A stretch of 64,000 nt of DNA from Psychrobacter immobilis. Lineage in GTDB: Bacteria > Pseudomonadota > Gammaproteobacteria > Pseudomonadales > Moraxellaceae. The notes under the pieces are model-generated. The model saw only the letters and a list, made by a program, of their open reading frames with translations. It made no database searches and was not told the origin of the DNA. The stretch is taken from positions 62,001 through 126,000 of the forward strand of contig NZ_CAJGZV010000001.1 in assembly GCF_904846065.1 (NCBI RefSeq), read 5' to 3'. A program made the position numbers and the translations under genes. How positions within the stretch are numbered: position 1 is the stretch's first letter; each line of letters begins with the position of its first letter. Shown one piece after another: positions 39,416-49,591 of the stretch.

Positions 39416-41011
39416 ATGACAACTGCTGCCAACGTTCCTACTATTAAAGAAGATCGCATCTTAATTCTCGATTTTGGCTCACAGTACAGCCAGCTTATCG
39501 CCCGCCGTGTCCGTGATTCAGGCGTATTCTGTGAGATGTTTCCTTATGATATCGACACTCAGCGCATTATCGATTTTGGCGCAAAAGGCGTTATCTTATC
39601 TGGCGGTCCTGAGAGCGTCCACGCAGATGACAGCCCACGCATCAATGATGCCGTATTTGATCTAGGCGTACCAGTATTGGGTATCTGCTATGGTATGCAA
39701 GCGATGGCAGAGCGCTTCGGCGGACAAGTTCATGCCAGTGATATCCATGAATTTGGCGCATCGATTATCAATATTGACGGCAAATCTACCCTTATAGATG
39801 GCATCGAAGACGCTGCTGGTAAGCTAAATGTCTGGATGAGTCATGGCGATAAAGTGATTGATGCGCCACAAGGTTTCGATATCGTTGCTAGTACGCCAAG
39901 CTGTCCGATTGCGATTATGGCTGATGATTCGCGCCACTATTATGGTTTGCAGTTCCATCCTGAAGTCACGCATACCGCGCAAGGTTCTGCATTGCTAGGA
40001 CGTTTCGTCCATGAAATCTGTGGCTGCGCGGGTAGCTGGACGCCTGACAACATCATCGATATGCGTATTGAGCAACTTAAAAAGCAAATCGGTGATAAGC
40101 AAGTATTGCTCGGTTTGTCTGGTGGTGTGGACAGCTCGGTCGTTGCAGCATTATTGCATAAAGCGATTGGCGATCAGCTAACGTGCGTGTTTGTTGATAC
40201 TGGTCTTTTGCGTCTGCACGAAGGCGACCAAGTGATGCAAATTTTTGCAGAAAACATGGGCGTAAAAGTGATTCGTGTTGATGCTGAAGAGTTGTTCTTA
40301 ACGGCATTGGCTGGCGAGTTTGACCCTGAAGCCAAGCGCAAAATCATTGGTAAAACCTTTATCGATGTATTCGCTAATAGCGCCCGTGAAGTCAGCGAAC
40401 AAAGCGACGGTAAAGTCATTGAATTTTTAGCACAAGGGACGATTTATCCTGACGTCATTGAATCTGCTAAGTCGCACCAAGGTAAAGCTCACGTCATTAA
40501 GAGCCATCACAACGTTGGTGGTTTGCCAGATAATTTGGCGTTTGAATTGGTTGAGCCGTTACGTGATTTGTTTAAAGATGAAGTACGTAAATTGGGTATT
40601 ACCCTTGGTTTACCTGCGAAGATGATTAACCGTCATCCGTTCCCAGGACCGGGTTTGGGCGTGCGTATTCTTGGCGAAGTGACCAAGGAATTCGCTGATA
40701 TCTTGCGTTCTGCTGATGCTATCTTTATGGAAGAGTTAGAAAAATCAGGCTGGTATGAGAAGACCGCGCAAGCATTTGCGGTATTCCAACCGATCAAATC
40801 AGTTGGCGTGGTCGGTGATGGTCGCCGCTATGCGTGGGTGATTGCGCTACGTGCGGTTGAAACTGTAGACTTTATGACGGCTCGCTTTGCGCATCTGCCG
40901 TATGATTTGATCGAGACAGTATCGAACCGCATCATGAATGAAATCGCGGAAGTATCACGCGTGACTTATGATGTATCGAGCAAGCCACCAGCGACGATTG
41001 AGTGGGAATAA
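39416..41011 (+). CDS. guaA: GMP synthase (glutamine-hydrolysing)
   Basis: A 531-residue enzyme converting XMP to GMP. The class-I glutamine amidotransferase half has [14 protein letters not shown] with the nucleophilic Cys and [10 protein letters not shown] with the His-Glu pair. The ATP pyrophosphatase half begins at [20 protein letters not shown]. The C-terminal dimerisation domain ends [10 protein letters not shown], the universal GuaA terminus. guaB is not adjacent, unlike in E. coli. A terminator follows about 185 bp downstream. Confidence 0.98.
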   Translation: MTTAANVPTIKEDRILILDFGSQYSQLIARRVRDSGVFCEMFPYDIDTQRIIDFGAKGVILSGGPESVHADDSPRINDAVFDLGVPVLGICYGMQAMAERFGGQVHASDIHEFGASIINIDGKSTLIDGIEDAAGKLNVWMSHGDKVIDAPQGFDIVASTPSCPIAIMADDSRHYYGLQFHPEVTHTAQGSALLGRFVHEICGCAGSWTPDNIIDMRIEQLKKQIGDKQVLLGLSGGVDSSVVAALLHKAIGDQLTCVFVDTGLLRLHEGDQVMQIFAENMGVKVIRVDAEELFLTALAGEFDPEAKRKIIGKTFIDVFANSAREVSEQSDGKVIEFLAQGTIYPDVIESAKSHQGKAHVIKSHHNVGGLPDNLAFELVEPLRDLFKDEVRKLGITLGLPAKMINRHPFPGPGLGVRILGEVTKEFADILRSADAIFMEELEKSGWYEKTAQAFAVFQPIKSVGVVGDGRRYAWVIALRAVETVDFMTARFAHLPYDLIETVSNRIMNEIAEVSRVTYDVSSKPPATIEWE

Positions 41012-41381
41012 ACCGTTTAAGTATTCTAAACGGTAACGGTGTTAACCTAGCTAGATGTACAAACACGTACTATCTGCGCTCGGTTGCCTTGTTACCATTT
41101 TCGACTACATAAACTTATCTAAATAGCTTTTCAACTCATGTTTTATGAATTGATATACGACTAATCAATAATTAGATTAGTTCAATATAGCGATAAAAAA
41201 GCACTCAACTTGGTTGGGTGCTTTTTTTGATTAAAAAAAACAGGCGACTAAGAATCCTCTAATTTTTCATTGAACATTTGTCTTTATTATCTATAATATA
41301 GTCAACTTTAATTGGCTATTATTTGTTAAAGTCGAAATAAGCCTATCAATCGTTCAGTATTTAGTAAAATTAAGGGATAAG
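41012..41381. other. guaA downstream region with terminator
   Basis: A 370-bp gap holding the terminator at 41195-41228 and otherwise AT-rich non-coding DNA. Confidence 0.5.
41195..41228 (+). terminator. rho-independent terminator after guaA
   Basis: AAAAAAGCACTCAAC pairs with TTGGGTGCTTTTTTT with a short loop and a T run. The stem also has an A run on the left and could work weakly in both directions. Confidence 0.85.
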
Positions 41382-42068
41382 ATGTTTTGTAATAACTGTA
41401 ATCAAGAAAATTCAAGCGAGGCAGGATTTTGTTCAAAATGTGGGCATCAGCTCTCTGACGTCCAAGCAAAAACACCGCCACCATTAACGCCAGTTAATAT
41501 CTCTAAAGATGCGCAAATCCCGCAAAACCATTCAGCTTCCAGTTCTGAAAATGCCGATGCTTTATTGGCAGCTTTCGTTGGTAAAAAGTATGATGATTTC
41601 TACCGCAATAAATGGTTTAAGGACAGTGAGCCACGTTTAGAAGTCAATAAGGATGGTTCGAGCATTCACAGTTTTAATATTGCTGGACTGCTCTTGGGAA
41701 CATCTTGGTTATGCTATCGTAAAATGTACCTAGTAGCCTTGTGTATTGTACTTGGCATAAATACGGTCGATTTAATTTTAATGCATCTGCTCGGTATGGA
41801 GGCGTATAGCTCTATAGGTCAAACCAGCTTTTTTGTCGCATGGGCAGTACTGACAGGACTTTTAGGTAATTATTTTTACTTTAGTCACAGCGTCAAAAAT
41901 ATAAAAAAAGTCATGAGTAATACAGCTGACCCAGCGACGGTCGAACAGGAGTTAGCGGCAAAGGGTGGTACGTCATGGGTTGGCGCCATTGTGGGTAGCA
42001 TATTATCAGTATTGCTATCTATGGGTATGTCCTATTTGTTTGCGCCTGATTGGTTTTGGTTAGTATAA
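41382..42068 (+). CDS. zinc-ribbon DUF2628-like membrane protein
   Basis: A 228-residue protein with an N-terminal zinc ribbon (CNNC at 3-6 and CSKCG at 17-21), a flexible Pro/Ser/Asn region (about 28-62), then a DUF2628-like part. This includes FYRNKWFKDSEPRLEVNKDG and at least three hydrophobic helices (about 98-220). Zinc-ribbon plus DUF2628 proteins are common but uncharacterised. A good AAGGGA site precedes the ATG. It is first of three poorly known plus-strand genes between guaA and the acuI-like gene. Confidence 0.8.
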   Translation: MFCNNCNQENSSEAGFCSKCGHQLSDVQAKTPPPLTPVNISKDAQIPQNHSASSSENADALLAAFVGKKYDDFYRNKWFKDSEPRLEVNKDGSSIHSFNIAGLLLGTSWLCYRKMYLVALCIVLGINTVDLILMHLLGMEAYSSIGQTSFFVAWAVLTGLLGNYFYFSHSVKNIKKVMSNTADPATVEQELAAKGGTSWVGAIVGSILSVLLSMGMSYLFAPDWFWLV

Positions 42069-42222
42069 GTCACTTAAAAGTCGGTCTAATTAAGCTAATA
42101 GTGTTCTTTGTATGACTTTTAATTGTGGAATTTATTCATAACCTTTCCACCCTTATTTCATCTTATTTATAGCAGACTCACGCTAAGATATTATCAATAT
42201 TCAAACCCAGTATGAGACTGTT

Positions 42223-42921
42223 ATGACGCCAAAAAATAAAAAATACATCACATATCTTGTCCTATTTATTCTCTCAGTAAGCTTACTGAATTCTCCCTAC
42301 TTTGGCAGTTTTGGACCGATTTTGAGTTTGCTGACTCTGCTATTTTTTCTCATTGCTGGGTTATTATTTTCGGTGTTAAATATATTCAGAAAAGGATATA
42401 AAAAACCATTTTCTTATATGCCATTAGCGATATTTCCCATAGTTACTGTGATTGCATTTTATCTTTCAGCAATCGGTATGGGCAATCAAGTACATTTTTT
42501 GCTGAATAAAAGTAATTTACAAGCCATAGATACCCTGAGCCAAGATGCCAACGTCTACCAAATAAGTAATATGCGGCGTCACCATAAGATACTAAATGAC
42601 CAGCTTATCTCCAATGATGACAGCTATACAACTGAGCGAGAGATAGCGGCAGCTTATGCTGGAAAGATAAGGGCAGATGACTTAGATGTAGAAAAAGTCG
42701 CTTTACTACGTAAGAAGCTAGATCGCTCAGGTATCGTTAGTATGGCACGAGAGGACGGTTATATCGTGCTAACGATGGGTGGCTTTTTGGATAATGAATT
42801 TGGCTACCTCAAAGCGCCGAATAATGACATTGAAGTTGGTTATATGATACCGCCCTATGCCCTTACGGTAATATCTCTCACGGAGCTACATAATGGTTGG
42901 TATTTTTATTATACGACGTGA
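42223..42921 (+). CDS. hypothetical membrane protein
   Basis: A 232-residue protein with three predicted N-terminal helices (about 8-24, 29-50, 65-85) and a C-terminal soluble domain (about 90-232). I do not recognise it. No catalytic or metal motif stands out. It is separated by 154 bp from the zinc-ribbon gene and 110 bp from the SH3 gene. Confidence 0.65.
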   Translation: MTPKNKKYITYLVLFILSVSLLNSPYFGSFGPILSLLTLLFFLIAGLLFSVLNIFRKGYKKPFSYMPLAIFPIVTVIAFYLSAIGMGNQVHFLLNKSNLQAIDTLSQDANVYQISNMRRHHKILNDQLISNDDSYTTEREIAAAYAGKIRADDLDVEKVALLRKKLDRSGIVSMAREDGYIVLTMGGFLDNEFGYLKAPNNDIEVGYMIPPYALTVISLTELHNGWYFYYTT

Positions 42922-43031
42922 GTATTTTGTTTGATTGAAAGATTTATTGATTTTCTAAATTTCTAGCTATTATGCTATCTTTAAGGTTAGCTTTGACTAT
43001 CGGGAAATTATCGAACAAAAGGAACTTATGA

Positions 43032-44183
43032 GTGGCTGAAAATCCTAAAAAAGATAGTAAAATACCATCTATGTTAGAGATCAGTGAAATGGTTGATAAA
43101 ATTCAGAGACAATTGAATCCACTATCTTTTGGTGGTAAAACAATAGATAGTATTATGCCGAGAATGGCAAAATATGAACAGATGAATTCAGCTACAAGTA
43201 TTGCAGATATTGCAAGAAAAGCTGTTCAACCAGTGGATTTCGTTTCTAGCAGTGTTGTAGACCATAGTGCAATAGCAATGAATGCTCAGTTGAGAGTCCC
43301 AAAAGCAGTGAATGTGCAAGATACTTTTCTTGAAATGACAAAGGGAATGAGTGCCTATGATAATAGTCTTATGTCTGCAAGAGAGAGCCTGATACAAAGT
43401 ACAGGAGGAACTAGTGTATATGAAGATATGATTTCATCATTAAATCTAATTAGGGATTCATTAGAACCATATAGAAGTGCTTTTGATGCAGCGCGTACCT
43501 CATTTGAAGCAAGCGAATCTTTTAAACTTGCAAGAGAGTTACAATCGCAAGTAGCTTTAGCTAATTCCACCTTATCAAAATACTCGGGTGTTTTTGAGCA
43601 GTTTGAATCGTTACGCAATCTTGAGTATTTTCAATCAATATTTAAACTAAATGATTTTCAGTTTGAAGAAGTTGTAAGCACTAATTTAACGCAAGGAGAT
43701 ATAACGAGATTTACAGAAAAACCGATATCTGAAATTGAGTCTGATTTAAGTGATGAAATCAAATCAGGAAAGGGTTTCAGTTTATATTCAGATCAAGATA
43801 AGAAGTATTTATCTTATATTTACCATTATTATCTATTACCATTATTTTTTGGCTATTTATTTTTAAATATGTCGAATATTCTTCAGGCTAAAGAAGAGTC
43901 AAAATTAATGGAAACTAAGCAGGAAATAAGGTCATTTATAAGATCTTCACATACTGCGTTTGACCGTCAAGCATTAAAAGGTCATCGATTTGTTATGGTT
44001 GATTTACTTAATTTTCGCGATAGACCTAGTATGAGTTCTAACGTGATTGATTCTTTACCGATTGGTACTACTGTAAGGGTCATAAACAAATCTGACCGCT
44101 CGTGGCTTCTTGTAGAAGTCGAAATTAATGGTGAATTAGAGCAAGGTTGGGTTCTAAGACGTTATACGACTTATTTTAAATAA
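43032..44183 (+). CDS. helical membrane protein with C-terminal SH3 domain
   Basis: A 383-residue protein of unknown function. Residues 1-250 are mostly helical with no recognised domain; a single hydrophobic helix lies at about 260-280. The C-terminal 319-381 is an SH3b-like fold (VDLLNFRDRPSMSSNVIDSLPIGTTVRVI...WVLRRY). The start is GTG at 43032 with AAGGA upstream. An ATG four bases earlier in another frame reads only MSG-stop. Its composition is AT-rich, unlike guaA, suggesting acquisition. The SH3b domain usually binds peptidoglycan outside or partners inside; sidedness is uncertain because no signal peptide is seen. Confidence 0.7.
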   Translation: MAENPKKDSKIPSMLEISEMVDKIQRQLNPLSFGGKTIDSIMPRMAKYEQMNSATSIADIARKAVQPVDFVSSSVVDHSAIAMNAQLRVPKAVNVQDTFLEMTKGMSAYDNSLMSARESLIQSTGGTSVYEDMISSLNLIRDSLEPYRSAFDAARTSFEASESFKLARELQSQVALANSTLSKYSGVFEQFESLRNLEYFQSIFKLNDFQFEEVVSTNLTQGDITRFTEKPISEIESDLSDEIKSGKGFSLYSDQDKKYLSYIYHYYLLPLFFGYLFLNMSNILQAKEESKLMETKQEIRSFIRSSHTAFDRQALKGHRFVMVDLLNFRDRPSMSSNVIDSLPIGTTVRVINKSDRSWLLVEVEINGELEQGWVLRRYTTYFK

Positions 44184-44214
44184 ATTTAGTCTAGATAAGG
44201 CTATTTTTGAAATA

Positions 44215-44247
44215 TAAAAAAGGCAGCATCTCAAAAGAGATGCTGCC
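44215..44247. terminator. bidirectional terminator between the SH3 gene and acuI-like gene
   Basis: GGCAGCATCTC pairs perfectly with GAGATGCTGCC around AAAA. The A run at 44215-44221 gives the minus strand a T tail; the plus-strand tail is weaker (ATTATCT). Confidence 0.8.
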
Positions 44248-44280
44248 ATTATCTATAAAGTTAACTTCTAAACCAAAAAC

Positions 44281-45288
44281 CTAACCTTTCACATTCACCA
44301 CATAACGCCCAACCACTTTACTCGACATAAAGCGATCTAAGTATTCTGGCGTTTGCTCTAGCGAAATCTCTTCGCCATAGCTTTCAAGATTAGGCAGTTT
44401 CATATCAGTCGCGACACGCTGCCAAATAGCTTCTTTATCAGCCAGTGGAATATAGACTGAATCGATACCCAATAATGACACCGCACGGGTGATAAAAGGT
44501 ATCACTGACATCGAAAACTCAGCGCCGCTGGCTAAACCACAACTGGTCACTGCACCGCCAGATTTGGTTTGCTTTAGCAGGTTGGGTAAGTAGTCGCCGC
44601 CAATGGTATCAATAGCATTTGCCCACAGCTCACGACCGATAGGCTTGTTACCAATTTCATTGATGGTATCGCGATGACGCACTTCGCTCGCGCCCAATGC
44701 TTTCAAATGCTCGCTTTGCTCTGGCTTACCTGAGAAGGCAATCACCTCATAACCCAGCTGACTCAAAATAGCGATACTGATCGTACCGACGCCGCCTGTT
44801 GCACCAGTTACCGCGACTGGACCATCACTGGGTTTTGCACCCATTTTTTCTAATTTTTGGATACTGAGTGCTGCGGTTAAGCCGCCCGTACCGTAAGTCA
44901 TTGCTTCTTTTAACGTCAGCGTTTCTGGGCAGGGCAATGCCCAATCGGCAGGTATAGAGATCATCTGACCCAGACCGCCATCTGTATCCATGCCCAAATC
45001 ATAGCCAAATACCAATACTTCTTGCCCTGCGGTAAACGTGCTTGATTTGTCACTGACGACGACGCCAGCTGCATCAATACCGGGAGTATGCGGATATTGT
45101 CTGGTGATTCTTTTATTGCCTGATGCCGACATCGCATCTTTGAAATTTAACGAGGAATAATGCACTTCTATCAACAAGTCATTTTCTGGCAAGTCACTGA
45201 CGTTGCGTTCTTGAATACTTTTGCTAAAGCTGCCGTCGGTATTTTCTTCGACGACTAAGGCTTTAAAGGTTTTATTATTAGACATCAT
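44281..45288 (-). CDS. acuI: YhdH/AcuI-type quinone oxidoreductase (acrylyl-CoA reductase)
   Basis: A 335-residue NADPH-dependent medium-chain reductase. The YhdH/AcuI motifs are YSSLNFKDAMSASG, YPHTPGIDAAGVV, LVFGYDLGMDTDGG and the nucleotide loop VTGATGGVGTISIAIL. AcuI detoxifies acryloyl-CoA to propionyl-CoA, relevant in marine DMSP users. AGGAATAAT precedes the ATG pair. A second, different medium-chain oxidoreductase follows upstream on the same strand (gap 85 bp). Confidence 0.88.
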   Translation of the reverse strand: MMSNNKTFKALVVEENTDGSFSKSIQERNVSDLPENDLLIEVHYSSLNFKDAMSASGNKRITRQYPHTPGIDAAGVVVSDKSSTFTAGQEVLVFGYDLGMDTDGGLGQMISIPADWALPCPETLTLKEAMTYGTGGLTAALSIQKLEKMGAKPSDGPVAVTGATGGVGTISIAILSQLGYEVIAFSGKPEQSEHLKALGASEVRHRDTINEIGNKPIGRELWANAIDTIGGDYLPNLLKQTKSGGAVTSCGLASGAEFSMSVIPFITRAVSLLGIDSVYIPLADKEAIWQRVATDMKLPNLESYGEEISLEQTPEYLDRFMSSKVVGRYVVNVKG

Positions 45289-45373
45289 ATTATTCCTAGT
45301 GAGGTTGTTTGGTGTGTGTTTTTACTTGCACGTACATCATTTGCAACTACATCGATGTATGTAAGACAGTCAT

Positions 45374-46351
45374 TTATGCTTTTAACAACACCTTACCATT
45401 CTTACTTGCCTGCAATTTGCCATCGACGGCCTTGACGATATCTGCCAAATCAAACGTCGCCTCAACGGGCAGTTTTAAATTGCCATTGTTAGCACGTTCG
45501 ATCAGCTCATCAATCAAACGTTGTTTGTTTTCAACGCTCATTTCTTGACTGATTTTGCTGCCCCAAAAGCCTTTAATTATCGCTTGTTTAAAAATGATAT
45601 GGGTTGGATCTAGCACCATTGGTTTGCCTGACATGATGCCAAACGATGCCAATGTGCCACCATGACCCAGTAACGCCAGCAGATCATTACTCGACTCACC
45701 ACCGATAGAATCAACCGCGGCACTGATTTTCTCATCACCAAGGATGGCTTTTACTTGATCCTTCCAGTCGTCATCTGAGGTGTTGATATTATGTTTGATA
45801 CCCAGTGCTTCTAATTCCTTGATAGCATCGCCACTTCTCACGACATTAATGGTGTTAATACCACGCGCGGCGGCTAGCATGGCGAGCGATTTGCCGACCG
45901 CGCCATTGGCAGCATTATGAATCACCCACTGACCGCTTGTTAGTGCTAAAAACTCAATCAGCATCAGCGCGCTGAGTGGCATCGCAATGAGCTGCGCCGC
46001 CATTTCGTCTTCTAAGCTATCAGGCATGACGAATACCATGTCTTTTGAGGCGACAAAATACTCTGCCCATGTCGCTTGTACGCTCGCCGCTGCCACGCGC
46101 TGACCCACTTTTAAGTCTTTGACATCCTGACCGACGGCATCGATAATGCCGACCGCTTCGCTACCACCAACCGCTGGCAGCTCAGGTTTAAAGCCATATT
46201 GACCGCGAATGGTTAATAAATCATGGTTGTGGATAGAGGCGAGTATCGTTTTGACTCGTACTTCATTGGCTTTTGGTTCAGGAATAGGTGTGTCACCTAA
46301 ACTGAGGACGTCAGATGGTTTACCGAAGGTACTATAAGTTGCGCTACGCAT
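45374..46351 (-). CDS. zinc-type/quinone medium-chain oxidoreductase
   Basis: A 325-residue MDR-superfamily protein (QOR-like, no zinc ligands). ALxSGQWVIHNAANGAVGKSLAMLA is the nucleotide-binding region and GGSEAVGIIDAVGQDV precedes it. The ATG at 46351 (MRSATYSTFG) lies seven bases from AAAGGA and is preferred to that at 46357. It pairs with the AcuI-like gene; the substrate is unknown. Confidence 0.85.
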   Translation of the reverse strand: MRSATYSTFGKPSDVLSLGDTPIPEPKANEVRVKTILASIHNHDLLTIRGQYGFKPELPAVGGSEAVGIIDAVGQDVKDLKVGQRVAAASVQATWAEYFVASKDMVFVMPDSLEDEMAAQLIAMPLSALMLIEFLALTSGQWVIHNAANGAVGKSLAMLAAARGINTINVVRSGDAIKELEALGIKHNINTSDDDWKDQVKAILGDEKISAAVDSIGGESSNDLLALLGHGGTLASFGIMSGKPMVLDPTHIIFKQAIIKGFWGSKISQEMSVENKQRLIDELIERANNGNLKLPVEATFDLADIVKAVDGKLQASKNGKVLLKA

Positions 46352-46519
46352 AATCATTTCCTTTATTATTTTTAAGTCGTGAGCAACAGTAACAAGTTTG
46401 TCTCAGTACCCTCAATGTTACTTTAGTTAAGGAATGTTATACGTTACACGTATCGCGTATAGTAAAGCATAAGTAGTAATGCATAATAAGTAACGAATAA
46501 GTAGTCGCACCATTAACGT

Positions 46520-47200
46520 CTACTGAGAGGCTTTATCTTCTTGGCTTATGTCGCCGACGATGACTGTAAAATCACCGTCTACCATCTCTGTGAGTAATGG
46601 CTCACCTTTGTCATTGACGCGAAACAGACCATATTCAGCCGCTTCAAACGCCTCGGCATGACCTTCTTGAAAGAAGAACGCATTGGTCGCCAATTGCACA
46701 CTGCCGTTACGGATGCGGTAATAAATGGGCAGCTCACTTTTAGTTAAACCTTCACGACTATTACTATCAGCTAAGCGGACAAAATGCCCCACATTATTGT
46801 CATCGATTTTCACAATGACATAACCGTCGCTTGGCTCATAAATACGAAAATCTGTATCAAGCTCGTCTAATTCTACATCTAGTTCTGAGCCTAATTCGTC
46901 TTGTGTTGAATGAGGGTGCTTTGGTCGCATGGCATCAAAAATATCGCGCTCGAGCGCATAGCTTAACGCCATATAATCGCCTTGCATAAAACCACGGGGA
47001 TCAACGGGTGCAAGTGCTAATAATACCGTTTTGCCAGTGGTGAGATGGGTTTCGTATTTGATGATATTCATCGTCATTACGACCAATATCAGTGCTAACC
47101 CCAGTAGGGCAATCGTAATCGTAACGGCTCGTTTTTTTAGCCAATGCGTGGATGGTGACGTGTCATCAATCAAGCGCTTAGTCAAAACTTTCTGGTTCAT
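46520..47200 (-). CDS. GDYXXLXY-domain membrane protein
   Basis: A 226-residue protein with one N-terminal helix (about 26-46) and the namesake motif QGDYMALSY (about 73-81). The rest is a periplasmic or extracellular beta-rich domain. The start ATG overlaps the DUF4401 stop by four bases (ATGA), indicating coupling. It is last in the DUF2157-DUF4401-GDYXXLXY cassette, found in many proteobacteria and of unknown function. Confidence 0.85.
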   Translation of the reverse strand: MNQKVLTKRLIDDTSPSTHWLKKRAVTITIALLGLALILVVMTMNIIKYETHLTTGKTVLLALAPVDPRGFMQGDYMALSYALERDIFDAMRPKHPHSTQDELGSELDVELDELDTDFRIYEPSDGYVIVKIDDNNVGHFVRLADSNSREGLTKSELPIYYRIRNGSVQLATNAFFFQEGHAEAFEAAEYGLFRVNDKGEPLLTEMVDGDFTVIVGDISQEDKASQ

Positions 47201-48384
47201 GAGTAGCGCTCCTGATTGTTGTTAGCGCTCGGTTTTATATTTGCAAGATATCCTTTAATAAGTGTCCAGCGTATGAGTAATAGCGCGATACCGATGACCA
47301 GCATAGAGATAGATTTAACCAATAACGAAGTATCGAGCTGATAGTAATACCAAAATATATAGCTGACCAAGGCGGTGACGCCCAAACCTAACAGCACCCG
47401 TTGGCTATTGGCAATCGCAATGACGATGATAAGGCTAGTCGCCAGTAAACCTGAGACGTAAATCGATATTATCCCAAGCAATACAATCGCACCACCAATG
47501 AAGAGTCCCGCTGCCGATAGTAATTTAACGTCGTAACGTTTTAGAATCAGATAAGCGGCATAAAGGCTGGCAAGTGTAAGCAACCCTTGCGCCAAATAGT
47601 AGTTATAGCTGAAAGTGTCGCCATAATAAGAAGCAAGACTATGACTATGTTCAGCGGCGATAAAGTACACAGAAAAGCACAACAGCATCAGCGCGCTGGC
47701 GTAACCAATGGCTTTAATAATATCGAAAACATCCGCTCGCCATTTGCTGGGTATACGCTGCAATAGAGAATAACGTGATAAGTTGCTGCCAGTCGTAATC
47801 AGCGCCAATAATCCCAAGTTGAGCTCAGGTAGATGATAATAGTTAAGCAAATAAATCATCAAACCTAGCGTCATTATGCTACCCAATAGGCGATAGATAC
47901 GGTTGGGCATAATGACCGTCACAACGGCTTGCACGATTAAAAAAAGCCAAACATCTATAGGATGTGACAAATTATTATCAAATAAAGCAAAGCCAATGTA
48001 GGCTTGTCCAGCCGAGCTAATAGCCAATGCTAGGCTACTGATAAAGGTATTATCACGGCTTTGCTTGTTTCTAAATAGCACAAAACCCGCCGCGCTGAGT
48101 ACTAGACCTGTAATTAACAAGGCAATCACGCTGTCAAAGCCATCGATGCCAAACAATAATAAAGACAGAAAGGCGATTAGAAACAGACTCGCTACAATAC
48201 CGCTAAGACCAAAAAGTATTTGTATAAACCAAGGAATATCGTTTTGAGAGTGATTATTCGCTATCGTTGCCTTAGCGCTGGTCTCACCAGTACGGGCATC
48301 AGTCACATTGCCGTCAATTAATCCAAGCTGTTGCAGCTGTAAAAGGACATTGTCTGAGTGTTGATTATTCATATCATTACTCAT
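47197..48384 (-). CDS. DUF4401-type multi-pass membrane protein
   Basis: A 395-residue integral membrane protein with about ten hydrophobic helices, preceded by a short soluble head. The ATG at 48384 has an excellent ribosome site (AAAGGAGGT) and overlaps the DUF2157 gene by eight bases; a GTG at 48408 is rejected. It is the middle gene of the cassette; function unknown. Confidence 0.85.
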   Translation of the reverse strand: MSNDMNNQHSDNVLLQLQQLGLIDGNVTDARTGETSAKATIANNHSQNDIPWFIQILFGLSGIVASLFLIAFLSLLLFGIDGFDSVIALLITGLVLSAAGFVLFRNKQSRDNTFISSLALAISSAGQAYIGFALFDNNLSHPIDVWLFLIVQAVVTVIMPNRIYRLLGSIMTLGLMIYLLNYYHLPELNLGLLALITTGSNLSRYSLLQRIPSKWRADVFDIIKAIGYASALMLLCFSVYFIAAEHSHSLASYYGDTFSYNYYLAQGLLTLASLYAAYLILKRYDVKLLSAAGLFIGGAIVLLGIISIYVSGLLATSLIIVIAIANSQRVLLGLGVTALVSYIFWYYYQLDTSLLVKSISMLVIGIALLLIRWTLIKGYLANIKPSANNNQERYS

Positions 48385-49429
48385 AATTACCTCCTTTGAC
48401 GACAGCACTTGGGAGGTTGTTTTCGCTGTTTAAACGTGCCGCATGACGCAGCCAAACAACCGCCGCTGAACTCATGCCAATCAATAATAGGGCTAAGATG
48501 AGAAAACCACCCATATCAAAATTGTCTAAAAACAACTTACCCGCCCAAAACATCACCACGACAATGACAGAGCCACATAAATAGGTCAGCATTAATAGAT
48601 TGATGCGATACCAATAAAATCGCCAAACCATAAATCCGCACCAGCTCATCCATAGCAGCAAAGTGATCAGCATCATTACAATATTGGCGTCATCAAAGAC
48701 ATAAAGAATGGCAAGGTAGGTAATAAAATAGCTGTTGAGTAAACCGACGACATAAGCGCTCCAATCCAGCTCAGATTTAAATCGGCTGCGTGTGACTGAT
48801 GGTGGTTGACGGTCGATAAACACGAGCCACAAGTTTAGCGCCACAAAATTAACAGCGGCAAGCACGCCTATTTGTAAGACACCTTCATAAAAATAACTGA
48901 CAAAGGCAAAGTCCATAACGCCGAAATATAAGATGAGACCAGTATTGACGAGCCCCAACCATAGCAGCCATAGCGCAGGGGAGCGGGCGATAATTACCCA
49001 CGGAATAATCAATACTGCCCAGCCAAAAAACAGCTGCCACGTATCCGCGCCCGTTTGATACACCTGCCCAAATAGCGCCAATAAGCTGCCCGTGACCACG
49101 CTGGCAATGAGCAATAATAACTGCCGAACCAGCTGAAATTTCTGTTTAAAAGAGAGCGCAACGTAAAGGGCAATCGTGATAACCAAGGCCCCTTCGACCA
49201 AAGCGAACTTGCCCATTTTGCCCATATTTACCCAGTTATAGGCAATGAAAAATACCAGCGATAATACCAGCGCTATCGCCCCGATAATCAGCATGGCTTT
49301 ATCAAAAAAGACCAGCCATGAGCGTTTGCTAGGATAGACTTGCAAATGAATCGCTGCATCGTTGGCATGCGTCAATGGCAGTATGCCTTGCTTGAGTAAA
49401 TGCTCGATAGTACGCCGTGGTTGGCTCAT
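48377..49429 (-). CDS. DUF2157 membrane protein
   Basis: A 350-residue membrane protein. The N-terminal soluble part (RRTIEHLLKQGILPLTHANDAA) and the following helices match DUF2157. There are about ten hydrophobic segments. GAGGA precedes the ATG. It leads the three-gene cassette. Confidence 0.85.
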   Translation of the reverse strand: MSQPRRTIEHLLKQGILPLTHANDAAIHLQVYPSKRSWLVFFDKAMLIIGAIALVLSLVFFIAYNWVNMGKMGKFALVEGALVITIALYVALSFKQKFQLVRQLLLLIASVVTGSLLALFGQVYQTGADTWQLFFGWAVLIIPWVIIARSPALWLLWLGLVNTGLILYFGVMDFAFVSYFYEGVLQIGVLAAVNFVALNLWLVFIDRQPPSVTRSRFKSELDWSAYVVGLLNSYFITYLAILYVFDDANIVMMLITLLLWMSWCGFMVWRFYWYRINLLMLTYLCGSVIVVVMFWAGKLFLDNFDMGGFLILALLLIGMSSAAVVWLRHAARLNSENNLPSAVVKGGNYE

Positions 49430-49518
49430 AGCGTCCTCTAAATAAAAAGATGATGTTGCTTATCTTAGCTTTTTTGTGAGAGGTGGGTGTACTAAAGTTT
49501 ATAGTTTTTTACTCAAAA

Positions 49519-49591
49519 AAACTCAATCCTACTGAGCAAATGCTCTTGGATGAGATAGGCGCAAATATAAGCGCTCGGCCACGCGACTATA
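49519..49591. repeat. 73-bp direct repeat, left copy
   Basis: Matches 56869-56941 in the same orientation with two mismatches. The right copy is the 3' end of the DUF2798 gene, so this left copy is a fragment of that gene without the rest. The pair brackets the whole opp operon (about 7.3 kb). Confidence 0.92.
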
